Of a stretch of 64,000 bases of DNA, positions 23,986-32,879 are shown one piece after another. Source of the DNA: Ruminococcus sp. (GTDB lineage: Bacteria; Bacillota; Clostridia; Oscillospirales; Ruminococcaceae); assembly GCF_016287535.1 (NCBI RefSeq), contig NZ_JAEFAJ010000009.1:1-64000 (forward strand). Direction: 5' to 3'. Made by a program: the position numbers and the translations under genes. Position 1 is the stretch's first letter, and every line of letters begins with the position of its first letter. The notes below the pieces were generated by a model, which did no database searches, was not told the origin of the DNA, and saw only the letters and a list, made by a program, of their open reading frames with translations.

Positions 23986-24531
23986 ATGGAAGCCATTAAC
24001 GAGATCGCAGCACGTATCCGCGAGCTGCGCGAGGTGTGCGACTACACACAGGAAAAGCTTGCACAGGAGCTCGGACTATCCGCAGAACAGTATGCAGGCT
24101 ATGAAGAGAACGGTGATTTTCCCATAAGCGTCATCTATGAGATCGCAAACAAATTCGGAGTCGATTTTAACGAGCTGGTCACAGGAGAACCCAGCCGTAT
24201 TGATACATTTCAGGTCGTCCGCCGCGGCAAGGGCAGAAGCATAAGCCGTTTCCCCGGATACCGTTTCAAGGATCTTGCCTTCCGCTATGCGGATAAGGTC
24301 ATGCAGCCCCTTTTGGTCACACTTGAGCCCTCTGACGAGCCGGCAAAGCTTGTAAGCCATTCCGGTCAGGAGTTCAACCTCGTCCTGAAAGGTACAATAG
24401 CCGTAGTATTTGAGGATCAGGAGATAATCCTCAACGAAGGCGATTCTATATACTTCAACCCGACATACCTCCACGGACAGCGCTGCGTTGGTGATTCCAA
24501 GGCAAGGTTCCTCACAATGATCGCTGAATAA
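23986..24531 (+). CDS. XRE-family regulator with C-terminal cupin domain
   Basis: A 181-residue protein. Residues 1-66 are a helix-turn-helix of the XRE/Cro type (IRELREVCDYTQEKLAQELGLSAEQYAGYEENGDFP). Residues ~105-180 are a cupin (HSGQEFNLVLKGTIAVVFEDQEIILNEGDSIYFNPTYLHGQR) likely to bind a small ligand. It lies 39 bases upstream of an acyl-CoA synthetase gene, so it probably regulates or responds to that pathway; in related Firmicutes the same two genes are found together. A strong AAAGGAGG site precedes the ATG. Confidence 0.9.
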   Translation: MEAINEIAARIRELREVCDYTQEKLAQELGLSAEQYAGYEENGDFPISVIYEIANKFGVDFNELVTGEPSRIDTFQVVRRGKGRSISRFPGYRFKDLAFRYADKVMQPLLVTLEPSDEPAKLVSHSGQEFNLVLKGTIAVVFEDQEIILNEGDSIYFNPTYLHGQRCVGDSKARFLTMIAE

Positions 24532-24570
24532 TATGCCTGTTAAGGCTAAAACAAAGGAGTTCTTAATATC

Positions 24571-26247
24571 ATGCTTTTAGACCGATACCTTCCCCGTATA
24601 GATTTTGATTCATACGAGGATTTCAAGGAAAATTACCGTGTTAATGTTCCTGATGATTTCAATTTCGGCTGGGATATAGTTGATGAATGGGCTAAACAGG
24701 AGCCCGATAAAAAAGCGCTTGTATGGCTCAGTCACGACAAACAGGAAAAGACATTCACTTTTACGGATATATCCAGGCTCTCAAACCAGACCTGCCACTA
24801 CTTCCGCAGTCTTGGTCTCAAAAAGGGCGACGTTGTGCTTCTTATACTCCGCCGCCGCTGGGAATACTGGGTAATAGCCACCGCTCTCCATAAGCTGGGC
24901 GTTATACTTATCCCCGGAAACCTTCTTTTCACGACCCACGACATCGCTTACCGCGGCAATATGGCTGAGATATCCGCCATCATCGCCTGCGACGACGAAT
25001 ACATAAGAGGACAGATAGACGCAGCCGCTCCGGAGATAAAGACTCTCCGCAAGAAGATAGCTGTAGCAGAGCCCCGTGAGGGCTGGGACTTCTTCGAGGA
25101 CGAGATAGCAAAGTATCCCGATACCTTTGAGCGTCCCACCGGTGAAGAGGCTACAAAGGTCAATGATACCATGCTCATATACTTCACCTCAGGCTCTACA
25201 GGTATGCCAAAGATGGTATGTCATAACTTCGCACACCCGCTTGGTCATATCGTTACCGCCAAATACTGGCATCAGGTACAGGAAAACAAGCTCCATATGT
25301 CCATATCCGACTCAGGCTGGGCTAAGTTCGGCTGGGGCAAGATATACGGACAGTGGATATGCGGCGCTATACAGTTCGCATACGACTTCACGGGCAGATT
25401 CAACGCAAAGGATATCCTTGAGGTAATCAGCCATTACAAGCTGACCACCTTCTGCGCTCCGCCTACTATGTACAGATTCATGCTTCAGGAGGATATGACA
25501 AAGTACGATCTCTCCTCCATACAGAACTTCTGCAACGCCGGCGAGCCCCTCAACCCTGAGGTATTCAACCGTATCTACGAGCTCACGGGCAAGAAGATGC
25601 GCGAGGGCTTCGGACAGACAGAGGGTACCGTACTTATCGCTAATTTCCCGTGGATAGACCCGAAGCCGGGCTCTACAGGAAAGCCTTCTCCGCTTTATAA
25701 TATCCACCTTCTCCGCGCTGACGGAACAGAGGCTGACGACGGCGAAGAGGGAAGCATAATGGTATGCGGTATTGATAAGGAGCGTCCCACAGGTCTGTTC
25801 TGCAAATACTACAAGAACCCTGAGCTGACAGAGGCTGTTCTCGGCGGCAAGAACTACGACACCGGCGACGTTGCATGGCGTGATTCAAAGGGCTATTACT
25901 GGTTCGTAGGCAGAAACGACGACGTTATCAAATGTTCCGGCTACCGTATAGGACCATTCGAGGTAGAGAGCGCTCTGCTCACTCACCCTGCTGTAGTCGA
26001 GTCCGCTATAACAGGAGCTCCCGACCCAATAAGAGGTCAGGTCGTAAAGGCTACAGTCGTACTCGCAGAGGGCTATACTCCCTCGCCTGAGCTCACAAAG
26101 GAGCTGCAGGATCACGTAAAGCGTGAAACAGCGCCTTACAAGTACCCCCGCGTTATTGAATATGTAAAGGAGCTTCCCAAAACTCTCGGCGGCAAGATCA
26201 AGCGTGCCCAGATACGTCATCAGGACGAGGAAAACTCCGCAAAGTGA
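24571..26247 (+). CDS. AMP-forming acyl-CoA synthetase
   Basis: A 558-residue adenylate-forming ligase that activates a carboxylic acid to its CoA thioester through an acyl-AMP. Motifs: the phosphate loop YFTSGSTGMPKMV (about residue 207), GEPLNPEV, MREGFGQTEGT, YDTGDVAWRDSKGYYWFVGRNDDVIKCSGYRIGPFEVE (hinge), and the C-terminal catalytic Lys in LPKTLGGKIKR. It is most like medium-chain (ACSM) synthetases; the actual acid is not determined. Same transcript as the cupin regulator, followed by a terminator. Confidence 0.92.
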   Translation: MLLDRYLPRIDFDSYEDFKENYRVNVPDDFNFGWDIVDEWAKQEPDKKALVWLSHDKQEKTFTFTDISRLSNQTCHYFRSLGLKKGDVVLLILRRRWEYWVIATALHKLGVILIPGNLLFTTHDIAYRGNMAEISAIIACDDEYIRGQIDAAAPEIKTLRKKIAVAEPREGWDFFEDEIAKYPDTFERPTGEEATKVNDTMLIYFTSGSTGMPKMVCHNFAHPLGHIVTAKYWHQVQENKLHMSISDSGWAKFGWGKIYGQWICGAIQFAYDFTGRFNAKDILEVISHYKLTTFCAPPTMYRFMLQEDMTKYDLSSIQNFCNAGEPLNPEVFNRIYELTGKKMREGFGQTEGTVLIANFPWIDPKPGSTGKPSPLYNIHLLRADGTEADDGEEGSIMVCGIDKERPTGLFCKYYKNPELTEAVLGGKNYDTGDVAWRDSKGYYWFVGRNDDVIKCSGYRIGPFEVESALLTHPAVVESAITGAPDPIRGQVVKATVVLAEGYTPSPELTKELQDHVKRETAPYKYPRVIEYVKELPKTLGGKIKRAQIRHQDEENSAK

Positions 26248-26255
26248 CACAATTT

Positions 26256-26282
26256 AAAGTCCGATCAGAATGGTCGGACTTT
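26256..26282 (+). terminator. Terminator after the acyl-CoA synthetase
   Basis: An 11-base-pair stem (AAAGTCCGATC/GGTCGGACTTT, one G-T pair) followed by TTTTTT. Confidence 0.9.
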
Positions 26283-26326
26283 TTTGTAAACTAAAAAATT
26301 AATTTTTTATAAAACTTTTTTGCATT

Positions 26327-26356
26327 ACCCCGTTTTGCATTCGGGGGGCTGCGTAT
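26327..26356 (+). promoter_or_regulatory. Candidate SigI-type promoter of sigI-rsgI
   Basis: ATTACCCCG (ACCCCG at 26327-26332) is followed after 19 bases by CGTAT, with an A/T-tract upstream. The same pattern precedes the gene at 28639. It resembles the C-rich -35 and CG-containing -10 promoters described for sigma-I, suggesting autoregulation. CCCCG and CGGGG inside it can also pair as a hairpin. Confidence 0.5.
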
Positions 26357-26384
26357 ACTATTATTAATATTGGGGGTGGCAAAT

Positions 26385-27107
26385 ATGACTTCTGATGTAC
26401 ATCAAATCATATCCCAGGTCTATAAGGCTAAAAAGGACAGCCACGCAGCAGATGAACTCATATCTGCTTATATGCCCTTTATAAAGTCTGAAACTGCCAG
26501 GTTTCTTAACCGTCCGCCCGATCAGAGCGATGATGAACTTAGCATTGCTATGTTTGCATTTTATGAAGCGATAAAGAATTATTCACGACTACGCGGTTCA
26601 TTTCTGAAATTTGCCGCATTACAGATAAAGAATCGCCTGATAGATAATTACCGAAAAGAGAAAAAGAATAAAGGTCAAATATCACTGGACGTTAATGACG
26701 ATGACAAAACCGACCTGAAAGAAACGATCCGAGATGAACACGACGATTACGCAGAAAACGAACTACGAGATGCAACAAAACAGGAGATCGAAGAGCTTTC
26801 GGCACAAATGACAGAATTCGGCGTCACCATGAGCGACGTCGCGGAGAATTCGCCCCGTCAGAGGCGTACTCTCGAAATATGTCAGAAGGCCGTATCATAC
26901 GCAAGAAACAATCCTGAGATCCTCGATGACTTTCTCAGAACAAAGCGCGTTCCGCTGGCAAAGCTCGCAGAAGGCGCAAATGTGGAAAGAAAGTCTCTTG
27001 AAAGACACCGACGCTATCTTGTCGCCGTACTGCTTATATGTACCAACGGTTACGAGATAATGCGGGGCCATATAATGCAAGTATTAAAAGGTGGTGAGAA
27101 AAAATGA
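26385..27107 (+). CDS. sigI: RNA polymerase sigma factor, SigI family
   Basis: A 240-residue sigma factor. Region 2 is visible as FIKSETARFLNRPPDQSDDELSIAMFAFYEAIKNYSRLRGSFLKFAALQIKNRLIDNYRKEKK, characteristic of SigI (short sigma-70 lacking a normal region 3/4). The C-terminal half (TLEICQKAVSYARNNPEILDDFLRTKRVPLAKLAEGANVERKSLERHRRYLVAVLLI) is the SigI-C DNA-binding part. The ATG at 26385 follows GGGGG by 8 bases; an in-frame TTG at 26370 has no such site. It overlaps rsgI by 4 bases, the standard arrangement. In cellulosomal clostridia this pair senses polysaccharide outside the cell. Confidence 0.9.
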   Translation: MTSDVHQIISQVYKAKKDSHAADELISAYMPFIKSETARFLNRPPDQSDDELSIAMFAFYEAIKNYSRLRGSFLKFAALQIKNRLIDNYRKEKKNKGQISLDVNDDDKTDLKETIRDEHDDYAENELRDATKQEIEELSAQMTEFGVTMSDVAENSPRQRRTLEICQKAVSYARNNPEILDDFLRTKRVPLAKLAEGANVERKSLERHRRYLVAVLLICTNGYEIMRGHIMQVLKGGEKK

Positions 27108-28390
27108 AATATATCGTTATGGAATGTCACGAAGGATACGCTTTACTAATGGACGAAGAATCACGCGTCGTAAAAGCAGCAAACCTCAGATACGAAGTAG
27201 GACAGCATATCACCTCTCCGGTGCTGATGAAATGCGCTGATGAGGGTGAAAGAAAGATCAGCTTCTATGTCACAAGATTTGCCGCAGCCGCTGCTTGTCT
27301 TGCACTTGCGGTCTCAGCAGGTTCATTCTATTATTCACGAAATTTCAAAACTCACTCTACCGTCTTAATATCTGCCAAAGCAAATATCCGTATGGATCTT
27401 AACAAAAAGGGAGAAGTTCTCAGTCTCAGCGGCGGAGATTCCAAGGCCAATGAACTGCTCAAGGATTATGTACTTAGCAGGAAGGACAAGATCACCGTTG
27501 CAAAAGAGATCATTGAGCTCGAAACCTCAAAGGGTTATTATTCCGAAGACGATGTACCCGATCTTTATATAAAAGCTGAAGATACCGAGGAATACAATTC
27601 GTTGAAGGAAGAATTTGAAACAGGTTTCAACGATACCCAGATAAATGTTTACGAATACGGTACTCCGCTGGCAAAGGTCCCGGAAGCTCCGGCACCTCCG
27701 GCAAGTCAACCGGTCAAGGATGAACCCAAACCGGATGCTCCTCAGCCTCCGGGCAATGAGGCGGATTCACCGGCGCCTCCGAAACCGGCTGAAAACGGCG
27801 GTCCGGCTGCGCCTGCGGCGCCCGGAAATCCCGCGGCACCGGTTCCTCCAGGAGAATCATCTCCTCCGGCAGCGCCTTCCGTTCACGGAAATGATCCGGT
27901 AAAGCCGGCTGATGACGGAAAAAATACAGTCAAGCCAAATGACAAGGCTGATCCGCCAAAGCCCGCTGAGCCAAACGCTCCTCAGCCTCCGGCACCCAAA
28001 AAGACATCTTATATGTCTGCACCCTATGAGGCTGCAGATGCCAATACGCTTCTTACCGCGCCTGCCCCTCCTGCAGCGGCTGCGGATATAAATATAGAAG
28101 AACCCCGGGAGACACTTCCCGGACAGGGAGTAAACAGCTTATTGCCTGAACCGGAAGTTCCGAAAGCAGCAGCACCTGCTCCGGAACAGGAAAGCTATAC
28201 TCTGAAAATATCGACAACAGCTCCGGGTCCTGAAACAGCAGACGAAAAAACAGAACATCTGCAGGTACAGGAAGCGGCGTCGGTCAGAGTCAGGGTATTA
28301 GCTTTGCAACCAAATAATACAGCACCAAAAACCGGAACAAAAGCCCCGGCACCAGAAGCTGCACCTAAGGTAAAAGCACCTGCCCCCTGA
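27104..28390 (+). CDS. rsgI: RsgI-like membrane anti-sigma factor with Pro-rich ectodomain
   Basis: A 428-residue single-pass protein. Residues 1-45 match the RsgI N-terminal anti-sigma domain (VMECHEGYALLMDEESRVVKAA), the membrane span is ~54-77, and residues ~84-190 form the conserved RsgI outer domain (VLISAKANIRMDLNKKGEVLSLSGG). From residue ~193 to the end it is a Pro/Ala-rich low-complexity stalk with no recognisable carbohydrate-binding module, unlike clostridial RsgI sensors. At the site where clostridial RsgI carries an Asn-Pro bond I read Asn94-Ile. It would hold SigI inactive at the membrane. Confidence 0.88.
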   Translation: MKYIVMECHEGYALLMDEESRVVKAANLRYEVGQHITSPVLMKCADEGERKISFYVTRFAAAAACLALAVSAGSFYYSRNFKTHSTVLISAKANIRMDLNKKGEVLSLSGGDSKANELLKDYVLSRKDKITVAKEIIELETSKGYYSEDDVPDLYIKAEDTEEYNSLKEEFETGFNDTQINVYEYGTPLAKVPEAPAPPASQPVKDEPKPDAPQPPGNEADSPAPPKPAENGGPAAPAAPGNPAAPVPPGESSPPAAPSVHGNDPVKPADDGKNTVKPNDKADPPKPAEPNAPQPPAPKKTSYMSAPYEAADANTLLTAPAPPAAAADINIEEPRETLPGQGVNSLLPEPEVPKAAAPAPEQESYTLKISTTAPGPETADEKTEHLQVQEAASVRVRVLALQPNNTAPKTGTKAPAPEAAPKVKAPAP

Positions 28391-28441
28391 GCAACCATCC
28401 CTTTAATCCCCCCCTTCCCTTAGAAAACATGAATTTCGATA

Positions 28442-28476
28442 AGAAGAAAGGCACTGCTCAGCAGTGCCTTTCTTCT
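28442..28476 (+). terminator. Terminator after rsgI
   Basis: A 16-base-pair perfect stem (AGAAGAAAGGCACTGC and complement) with a TCA loop, followed by GTTTT. Confidence 0.92.
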
Positions 28477-28540
28477 GTTTTAAGCCTTATACGGGCAATT
28501 CAAAAAAATATCTCATTTTTTTCAAAAAAAATTCATAATT

Positions 28541-28569
28541 ACCCCGCTTTTTAAAATCCCTTTTCGTAT
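28541..28569 (+). promoter_or_regulatory. Second candidate SigI-type promoter
   Basis: ATTACCCCG (ACCCCG at 28541-28546) followed after 18 bases by CGTAT, with a long A-tract upstream, 70 bases before the start of the secreted protein gene. No ordinary TTGACA/TATAAT pair is visible here. Confidence 0.5.
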
Positions 28570-28638
28570 CCTGTTTATGTAAAGCAAATAAAGCTTATAT
28601 CTCCAAAAGGAGAAATATAATTTAAAGGAGTAATTCAA

Positions 28639-29676
28639 ATGAGAAACAAGAACCGTGTTCTCGCTGCAATCGCTGCAATGTCAGTTATGGCATCAGCAAC
28701 AAGCATCAGCGCTTTCGCAGCTGAGGCAAACGAAGAAGCAACTACTGAATCTGTTGTATCAACAGCTATCGAAGAAGTTGCTGAAGAAGCTGAAGAACTC
28801 ATCTTTATCGCTACAAACGATGCTGCTGAAGAGACAGCAGAAGATGCTGCTGAAGAAGCAGTTGTTGAAGAAGAGACAACTGTTGCTGAAGAGACAGTAG
28901 CTGAGGAAGCAGTAGTTGAGGAAGCAGTTGTTGAAGAAGAAACAACAGATGCTGAAGAGGCTGTTGCTGAGGAAGAGGTTGAAGCTCCTACAGCTCCCGT
29001 TCCTCCTGTTATTGTTGATGTAACAGATATTCTTGAGCAGATCCGCAGCTTCATCGAGGCTACAGATTTAGAGATCCTCAACGATACAATCATCGAGAAC
29101 TGGGATCAGATCGAGAAAGTTGATATTCACTTCCATGCAAATGAGAAGCCCGTTCCTCCTGTTCCTCCTGTAGCTGAGGAAGCTGAGGACGCAGAGGACG
29201 CTACAGAGGCATCTGAGGACGCTGAGTCTGAGGAAGCTGAGAAGCCCGCTAAGCCTCTCGGACCTGTTCACATTGATCTTACAGACCTCTTTGCTGAGAT
29301 TCGTGGCATGATCGATATGGACAAGATCGATTTCATAGATGACGAAGTTAAGGAGCAGATCCTTAATGCTAAGGATATCCACGCTGACGTACACTTCAAG
29401 CACGTTGCTCCGGAGCCTCCGACTCCTCCTGTTCCGCCTGTAGAGGACGAGAACGCTGAGAAGCCTGAGCCTCCTACACCTCCCGTTCCTCCTGTAGAGG
29501 ACGAGAATGCTGAGAAGCTTGAGCCGCCCGTTCCTCCTGTACACGAGGAGCTTGCTAAGCCTGAGCCGCCCAAGGGACCGACTCACATCAAGATAGGTCA
29601 GGACGAACTCAGCGCAGCAATCGCAGCAGGTGCTTTCAATATACCTGGTGCTCAGACAGCTGAGGCTGCTGAATAA
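28639..29676 (+). CDS. Secreted acidic, Pro-rich protein with a duplicated domain
   Basis: A 345-residue exported protein of no family I know. Signal peptide to ~residue 28 (MASATSISAFA/A). Residues 30-117 are a Glu/Ala/Val/Thr-rich acidic stretch. Two related units follow: residues 121-178 and 207-268, each running VDVTDI or IDLTDL, a helix, then an IH(F)H or VHFKH strand, and ending in PPxPPVPPV. The C-terminal third has repeats of PEPPTPPVPPVEDENAEK. No anchor motif is visible. The gene follows sigI-rsgI and shares their promoter pattern. The Pro-rich stretches resemble RsgI's stalk. AAAGGAG lies just upstream of the ATG. Confidence 0.85.
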   Translation: MRNKNRVLAAIAAMSVMASATSISAFAAEANEEATTESVVSTAIEEVAEEAEELIFIATNDAAEETAEDAAEEAVVEEETTVAEETVAEEAVVEEAVVEEETTDAEEAVAEEEVEAPTAPVPPVIVDVTDILEQIRSFIEATDLEILNDTIIENWDQIEKVDIHFHANEKPVPPVPPVAEEAEDAEDATEASEDAESEEAEKPAKPLGPVHIDLTDLFAEIRGMIDMDKIDFIDDEVKEQILNAKDIHADVHFKHVAPEPPTPPVPPVEDENAEKPEPPTPPVPPVEDENAEKLEPPVPPVHEELAKPEPPKGPTHIKIGQDELSAAIAAGAFNIPGAQTAEAAE

Positions 29677-29863
29677 TTAAATGAACAGTTGAAAAACTGA
29701 TTCATATATGATTTGCCCTTGCCTGCAAAGGTATTCCCCGAAGGGCAGGTCACTTCACAATCCAATCCCAATCCCCTTATCCTCTTTTACCCCTTTTACC
29801 CGCTTGATATCTGCACATCTCGGTAAAAGCGCGGATAATCAAGATCTAACATGATAAAAGGAC

Positions 29864-29897
29864 ACGCCGCAGAATTTATTTTTGCGGCGTCTTTTTT
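29864..29897 (+). terminator. Terminator after the secreted protein gene
   Basis: An 8-base-pair ACGCCGCA/TGCGGCGT stem plus an outer GC pair, followed by TTTTTTT. It lies 190 bases after the stop; weaker inverted repeats (TGCCCTT/AAGGGCA at 29714-29747) lie between, and no gene is seen there. Confidence 0.85.
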
Positions 29898-29949
29898 TAT
29901 TTCAGGAGCTGTATACAACTAAAAAACGGCTGCTTTTTCTCCGCGTGCC

Positions 29950-29978
29950 TTGCTATTTCTGAAAAACTATGATATAAT
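29950..29978 (+). promoter_or_regulatory. Promoter of the U32-like gene
   Basis: TTGCTA, 17 bases, TATAAT. Confidence 0.75.
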
Positions 29979-30033
29979 TAATATGCTTATTATTTCTGCC
30001 GTGATATATGGCAAGTATTAAGGAGGACAACCA

Positions 30034-30996
30034 ATGAAAGTAAGGTTCCATCTGCCTGATTTTGCAAGGCTTTTTAAATTCAACGTCGTATTTCTCTCTA
30101 TGCTCGAAAACAGCCCCGAACTCTTCCGCGAGGGAGTTGAGATAGCGTCAATATATGGCATATTCCCGCCTTCACTCTGGAACGGCGGACGGGTTATGCA
30201 CGGTATGTGCCAGAAGGACTTTGTCAGGGGAGTTACCAAGCATTTCAACAGCAAGGGCATACCACTCCGCTTTACCTTCACCAACCCCATGCTCGAAAAG
30301 AAGCATCTCAGCGATGAATTCTGCAATATGGTAATGCACATCGCCGACAACGGAATGAATGAATGTATCGTGGTATCTCCCATACTTGAGGACTACATAA
30401 GAAAGAACTATCCCGGCTTCAAGCTCACAAGCTCCACCTGCAAAAGAATAACCGACCCGGAAACTCTTTACAAGGAAGTCGAAAAGGATTACCATATAGT
30501 TGTCCTCGATTACGACCTCAACAACAAGTTCGATATCCTCGAAAAGATACCCAACAAGGAAAAGTGCGAGATACTTGTAAACGCCTGCTGCAATCCCGGC
30601 TGCGTGAACCGTTCTCTCCACTATCAGACAATAGGCACCGAGCAGATAGCCTATGCCAACCACGTAAGGAAATACCCCAATGCTCCCTTTGATTCTGACA
30701 GGTTCGCAAAGGAGCACCCGGAGGCAAAGGCTGTATTTGAATGTAAGTGTGAGCACAGGAGCCTTTATGACATACAGTCTCTCAGCACACACATAACTCC
30801 TGATGATATATGGAACAAGTATGTTCCCATGGGCTTCAACCAGTTCAAGATAGAGGGCAGGACCTTTGATATGTTCAATCTTATGGAACACTACCTCTAT
30901 TACATGGTGAAGCCGGAATGTATCGGTCAGGCAAGACTTATATTCCTGCGCAACCTCAGCCTCAACGGAGCTATTATCATACCGGATCAGGCTTGA
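30034..30996 (+). CDS. Cys-rich, U32-like hypothetical protein
   Basis: A 320-residue soluble protein without a firm family. The layout recalls U32-peptidase-like TIM barrels: HMPMLEKK-type strand/helix alternation in the N-terminal half and a Cys cluster NACCNPGCVNRSLHY near residue 190, then FECKCEHRSL and a final FKIEGR segment. The Cys residues (CC, C, C-x-C) could bind a metal or Fe-S cluster. U32-family proteins in bacteria act in RNA or cofactor modification, but that link is only inferred. It has its own promoter and terminator. GGAGG precedes the ATG. Confidence 0.65.
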   Translation: MKVRFHLPDFARLFKFNVVFLSMLENSPELFREGVEIASIYGIFPPSLWNGGRVMHGMCQKDFVRGVTKHFNSKGIPLRFTFTNPMLEKKHLSDEFCNMVMHIADNGMNECIVVSPILEDYIRKNYPGFKLTSSTCKRITDPETLYKEVEKDYHIVVLDYDLNNKFDILEKIPNKEKCEILVNACCNPGCVNRSLHYQTIGTEQIAYANHVRKYPNAPFDSDRFAKEHPEAKAVFECKCEHRSLYDIQSLSTHITPDDIWNKYVPMGFNQFKIEGRTFDMFNLMEHYLYYMVKPECIGQARLIFLRNLSLNGAIIIPDQA

Positions 30997-31015
30997 TAGA
31001 CAGTATATCACAAAA

Positions 31016-31041
31016 AAATGCCTCCCTTGCGGGAGGCATTT
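31016..31041 (+). terminator. Terminator after the U32-like gene
   Basis: An 11-base-pair stem (AAATGCCTCCC/GGGAGGCATTT) with a TTGC loop. Confidence 0.88.
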
Positions 31042-31179
31042 GTATTAGTATATGAAATTTCAAAGCATATCCGAAAAACTCCTGCCCGTTAACATATTAT
31101 TCATATTCTGCTGATATAATATCAATGTATCTTATCTGAGCTTTCAGAAAGGTAACATCTTTTAAGGAGAAAACTGAAT

Positions 31180-32019
31180 ATGAAAAACACGGTCTCAACT
31201 CTGCTTGAGCAGAAGCAATCGGGCGACAGGATCACGATGCTTACTGCCTATGACTCGACCACAGCCGCTATCATGGACGAATGCGGCGTCAACGCCATAC
31301 TCGTCGGGGATTCCCTCGGTATGGTGATGCTTGGCTATGAGAACACGCTTCCCGTCACTATGGAGGATATGATACATCATACCGCCGCAGTATCACGGGG
31401 AGCAAGAAACGCCTTTATCGTAGCCGATATGCCATTCATGTCCTACCAGACAGACGTCCGGGACGCCGTCATCAACGCCGGCAGACTTGTAAAGGAGGGC
31501 GGCGCGAACGCTGTAAAGCTGGAGGGCGGCGCTGAGGTATGTCAGCAGATACGGGCGATCGTAAACGCTTCAATACCTGTTGTTGCTCACCTCGGACTTA
31601 CACCGCAGTCGGTAAACGCTTTCGGCGGCTTCAGGGTACAGGGCAGAAGCCTTGACAAAGCAAGGAAGCTCATAAACGACGCTCTGGAAATACAGGAGGC
31701 AGGCGCCTGCGCGGTTGTGCTTGAGGGTATCCCCTCAAAGCTTGCGGAGATAATCACACAAAAGCTTGTTATCCCGACTATCGGTATCGGCGCTGGCAGC
31801 GGCTGCGACGGACAGGTGCTGGTATATCAGGATATGCTCGGACTGTCAACAGGTCACACGCCAAAATTCGTAAAGCGCTTTGCAGATGCGGGAGCCCTCA
31901 TGCGCAAAGGCATTTCGGAATACATCTCTGAAACGAAGTCGGGAGCTTTTCCCTCGGAGGAGCATACCTACTCCGCGGAAGAAGATGTGATAGAACAGCT
32001 TATGAAGGAGTGTGGCTGA
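31180..32019 (+). CDS. panB: 3-methyl-2-oxobutanoate hydroxymethyltransferase
   Basis: A 279-residue ketopantoate-forming enzyme, first step of pantothenate (vitamin B5, CoA) synthesis, using methylene-tetrahydrofolate. Landmarks: [45 protein letters not shown] (substrate and Mg sites), [41 protein letters not shown] and [16 protein letters not shown]. Length is typical. It begins panBCD, whose genes follow at 1 and 10 bases. A TATAAT at 31115-31120 is a possible -10 box. Confidence 0.96.
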   Translation: MKNTVSTLLEQKQSGDRITMLTAYDSTTAAIMDECGVNAILVGDSLGMVMLGYENTLPVTMEDMIHHTAAVSRGARNAFIVADMPFMSYQTDVRDAVINAGRLVKEGGANAVKLEGGAEVCQQIRAIVNASIPVVAHLGLTPQSVNAFGGFRVQGRSLDKARKLINDALEIQEAGACAVVLEGIPSKLAEIITQKLVIPTIGIGAGSGCDGQVLVYQDMLGLSTGHTPKFVKRFADAGALMRKGISEYISETKSGAFPSEEHTYSAEEDVIEQLMKECG

Positions 32020-32020
32020 T

Positions 32021-32869
32021 ATGAGGATAGTAAAAACTATAGATGAAGTGCGCAGACAGGTAAAGGAATGGAGAGCTCAGGGACTTACCGTAGGGCTTGT
32101 CCCTACAATGGGCTATCTCCACGAGGGACACGCAAGCCTTATCGATGCTTCACACAGGGACAATGACAGGACAGTGGTATCGGATTTCGTAAATCCCATG
32201 CAGTTCGGTCCGGCGGAGGATCTTGAAAGCTATCCACGTGATATTGAACATGACGCACAGCTCGTTGAAGCTCACGGCGGCGATATCATATTCGCTCCTG
32301 AGCCTGAGGAAATGTATCATAAAGGCTTCTCTTCCTTTGTTGATATGACTGTTCTCACAGAGGAGCTCTGCGGTCTTAGCCGTCCCGTACACTTCCGGGG
32401 AGTATGCACCGTGGTATCGAAGCTGTTCAATATAGTACAGCCTGACCGTGCCTACTTCGGTAAAAAGGACGCACAGCAGCTTGCTGTTATCAGGCACCTG
32501 GCAGATGACCTGAATATGGATATAGAGATAATCGGCTGTCCCATAGTCCGCGAAGCCGACGGACTTGCGAGGAGCTCAAGGAACACCTATCTCAGTGAAG
32601 CCGAAAGGAAGGCTGCTCCCGTGCTCTCACAGGCAATAGCTCTCGGAGCGGATATGGTCAGAAAAGGGGAGAAAAACTGCTCGGTCATAATCTCCGCCAT
32701 GAAAAAGCATATAGATGCCGAGCCCCTTGCCCGTACCGACTACGTAAAAATAGTTGACTGCGATACGATGCAGCAGATAAGCACTCTCGACCGTCCCGCG
32801 CTCTGCGCCATAGCGGTATATATCGGCAGTACACGCCTTATAGACAATTTCTTCACAGAGGACGTATGA
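32021..32869 (+). CDS. panC: Pantothenate synthetase (pantoate-beta-alanine ligase)
   Basis: A 282-residue ATP-dependent ligase joining pantoate and beta-alanine. The HIGH-like motif is in [16 protein letters not shown], with [51 protein letters not shown], and the KMSKS-like SSRNTYLS loop near residue 185. I use the ATG at 32021, preceded by AAGGAG at 10 bases; a GTG at 32012 abuts the ribosome site and overlaps panB. Second gene of panBCD. Confidence 0.96.
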   Translation: MRIVKTIDEVRRQVKEWRAQGLTVGLVPTMGYLHEGHASLIDASHRDNDRTVVSDFVNPMQFGPAEDLESYPRDIEHDAQLVEAHGGDIIFAPEPEEMYHKGFSSFVDMTVLTEELCGLSRPVHFRGVCTVVSKLFNIVQPDRAYFGKKDAQQLAVIRHLADDLNMDIEIIGCPIVREADGLARSSRNTYLSEAERKAAPVLSQAIALGADMVRKGEKNCSVIISAMKKHIDAEPLARTDYVKIVDCDTMQQISTLDRPALCAIAVYIGSTRLIDNFFTEDV

Positions 32870-32879
32870 GGAGGCTGCA

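Noticed and set aside
26370-26384. Earlier TTG start of sigI
   Set aside because: The GGGGG ribosome site lies between this codon and the ATG at 26385, so the later start is the better choice.
29785-29850. Third SigI-type promoter (TTTTACCCC...)
   Set aside because: ACCCC occurs, but no CGTAT or CGAA follows at 18-20 bases and the next gene has a normal TTGCTA-17-TATAAT promoter.
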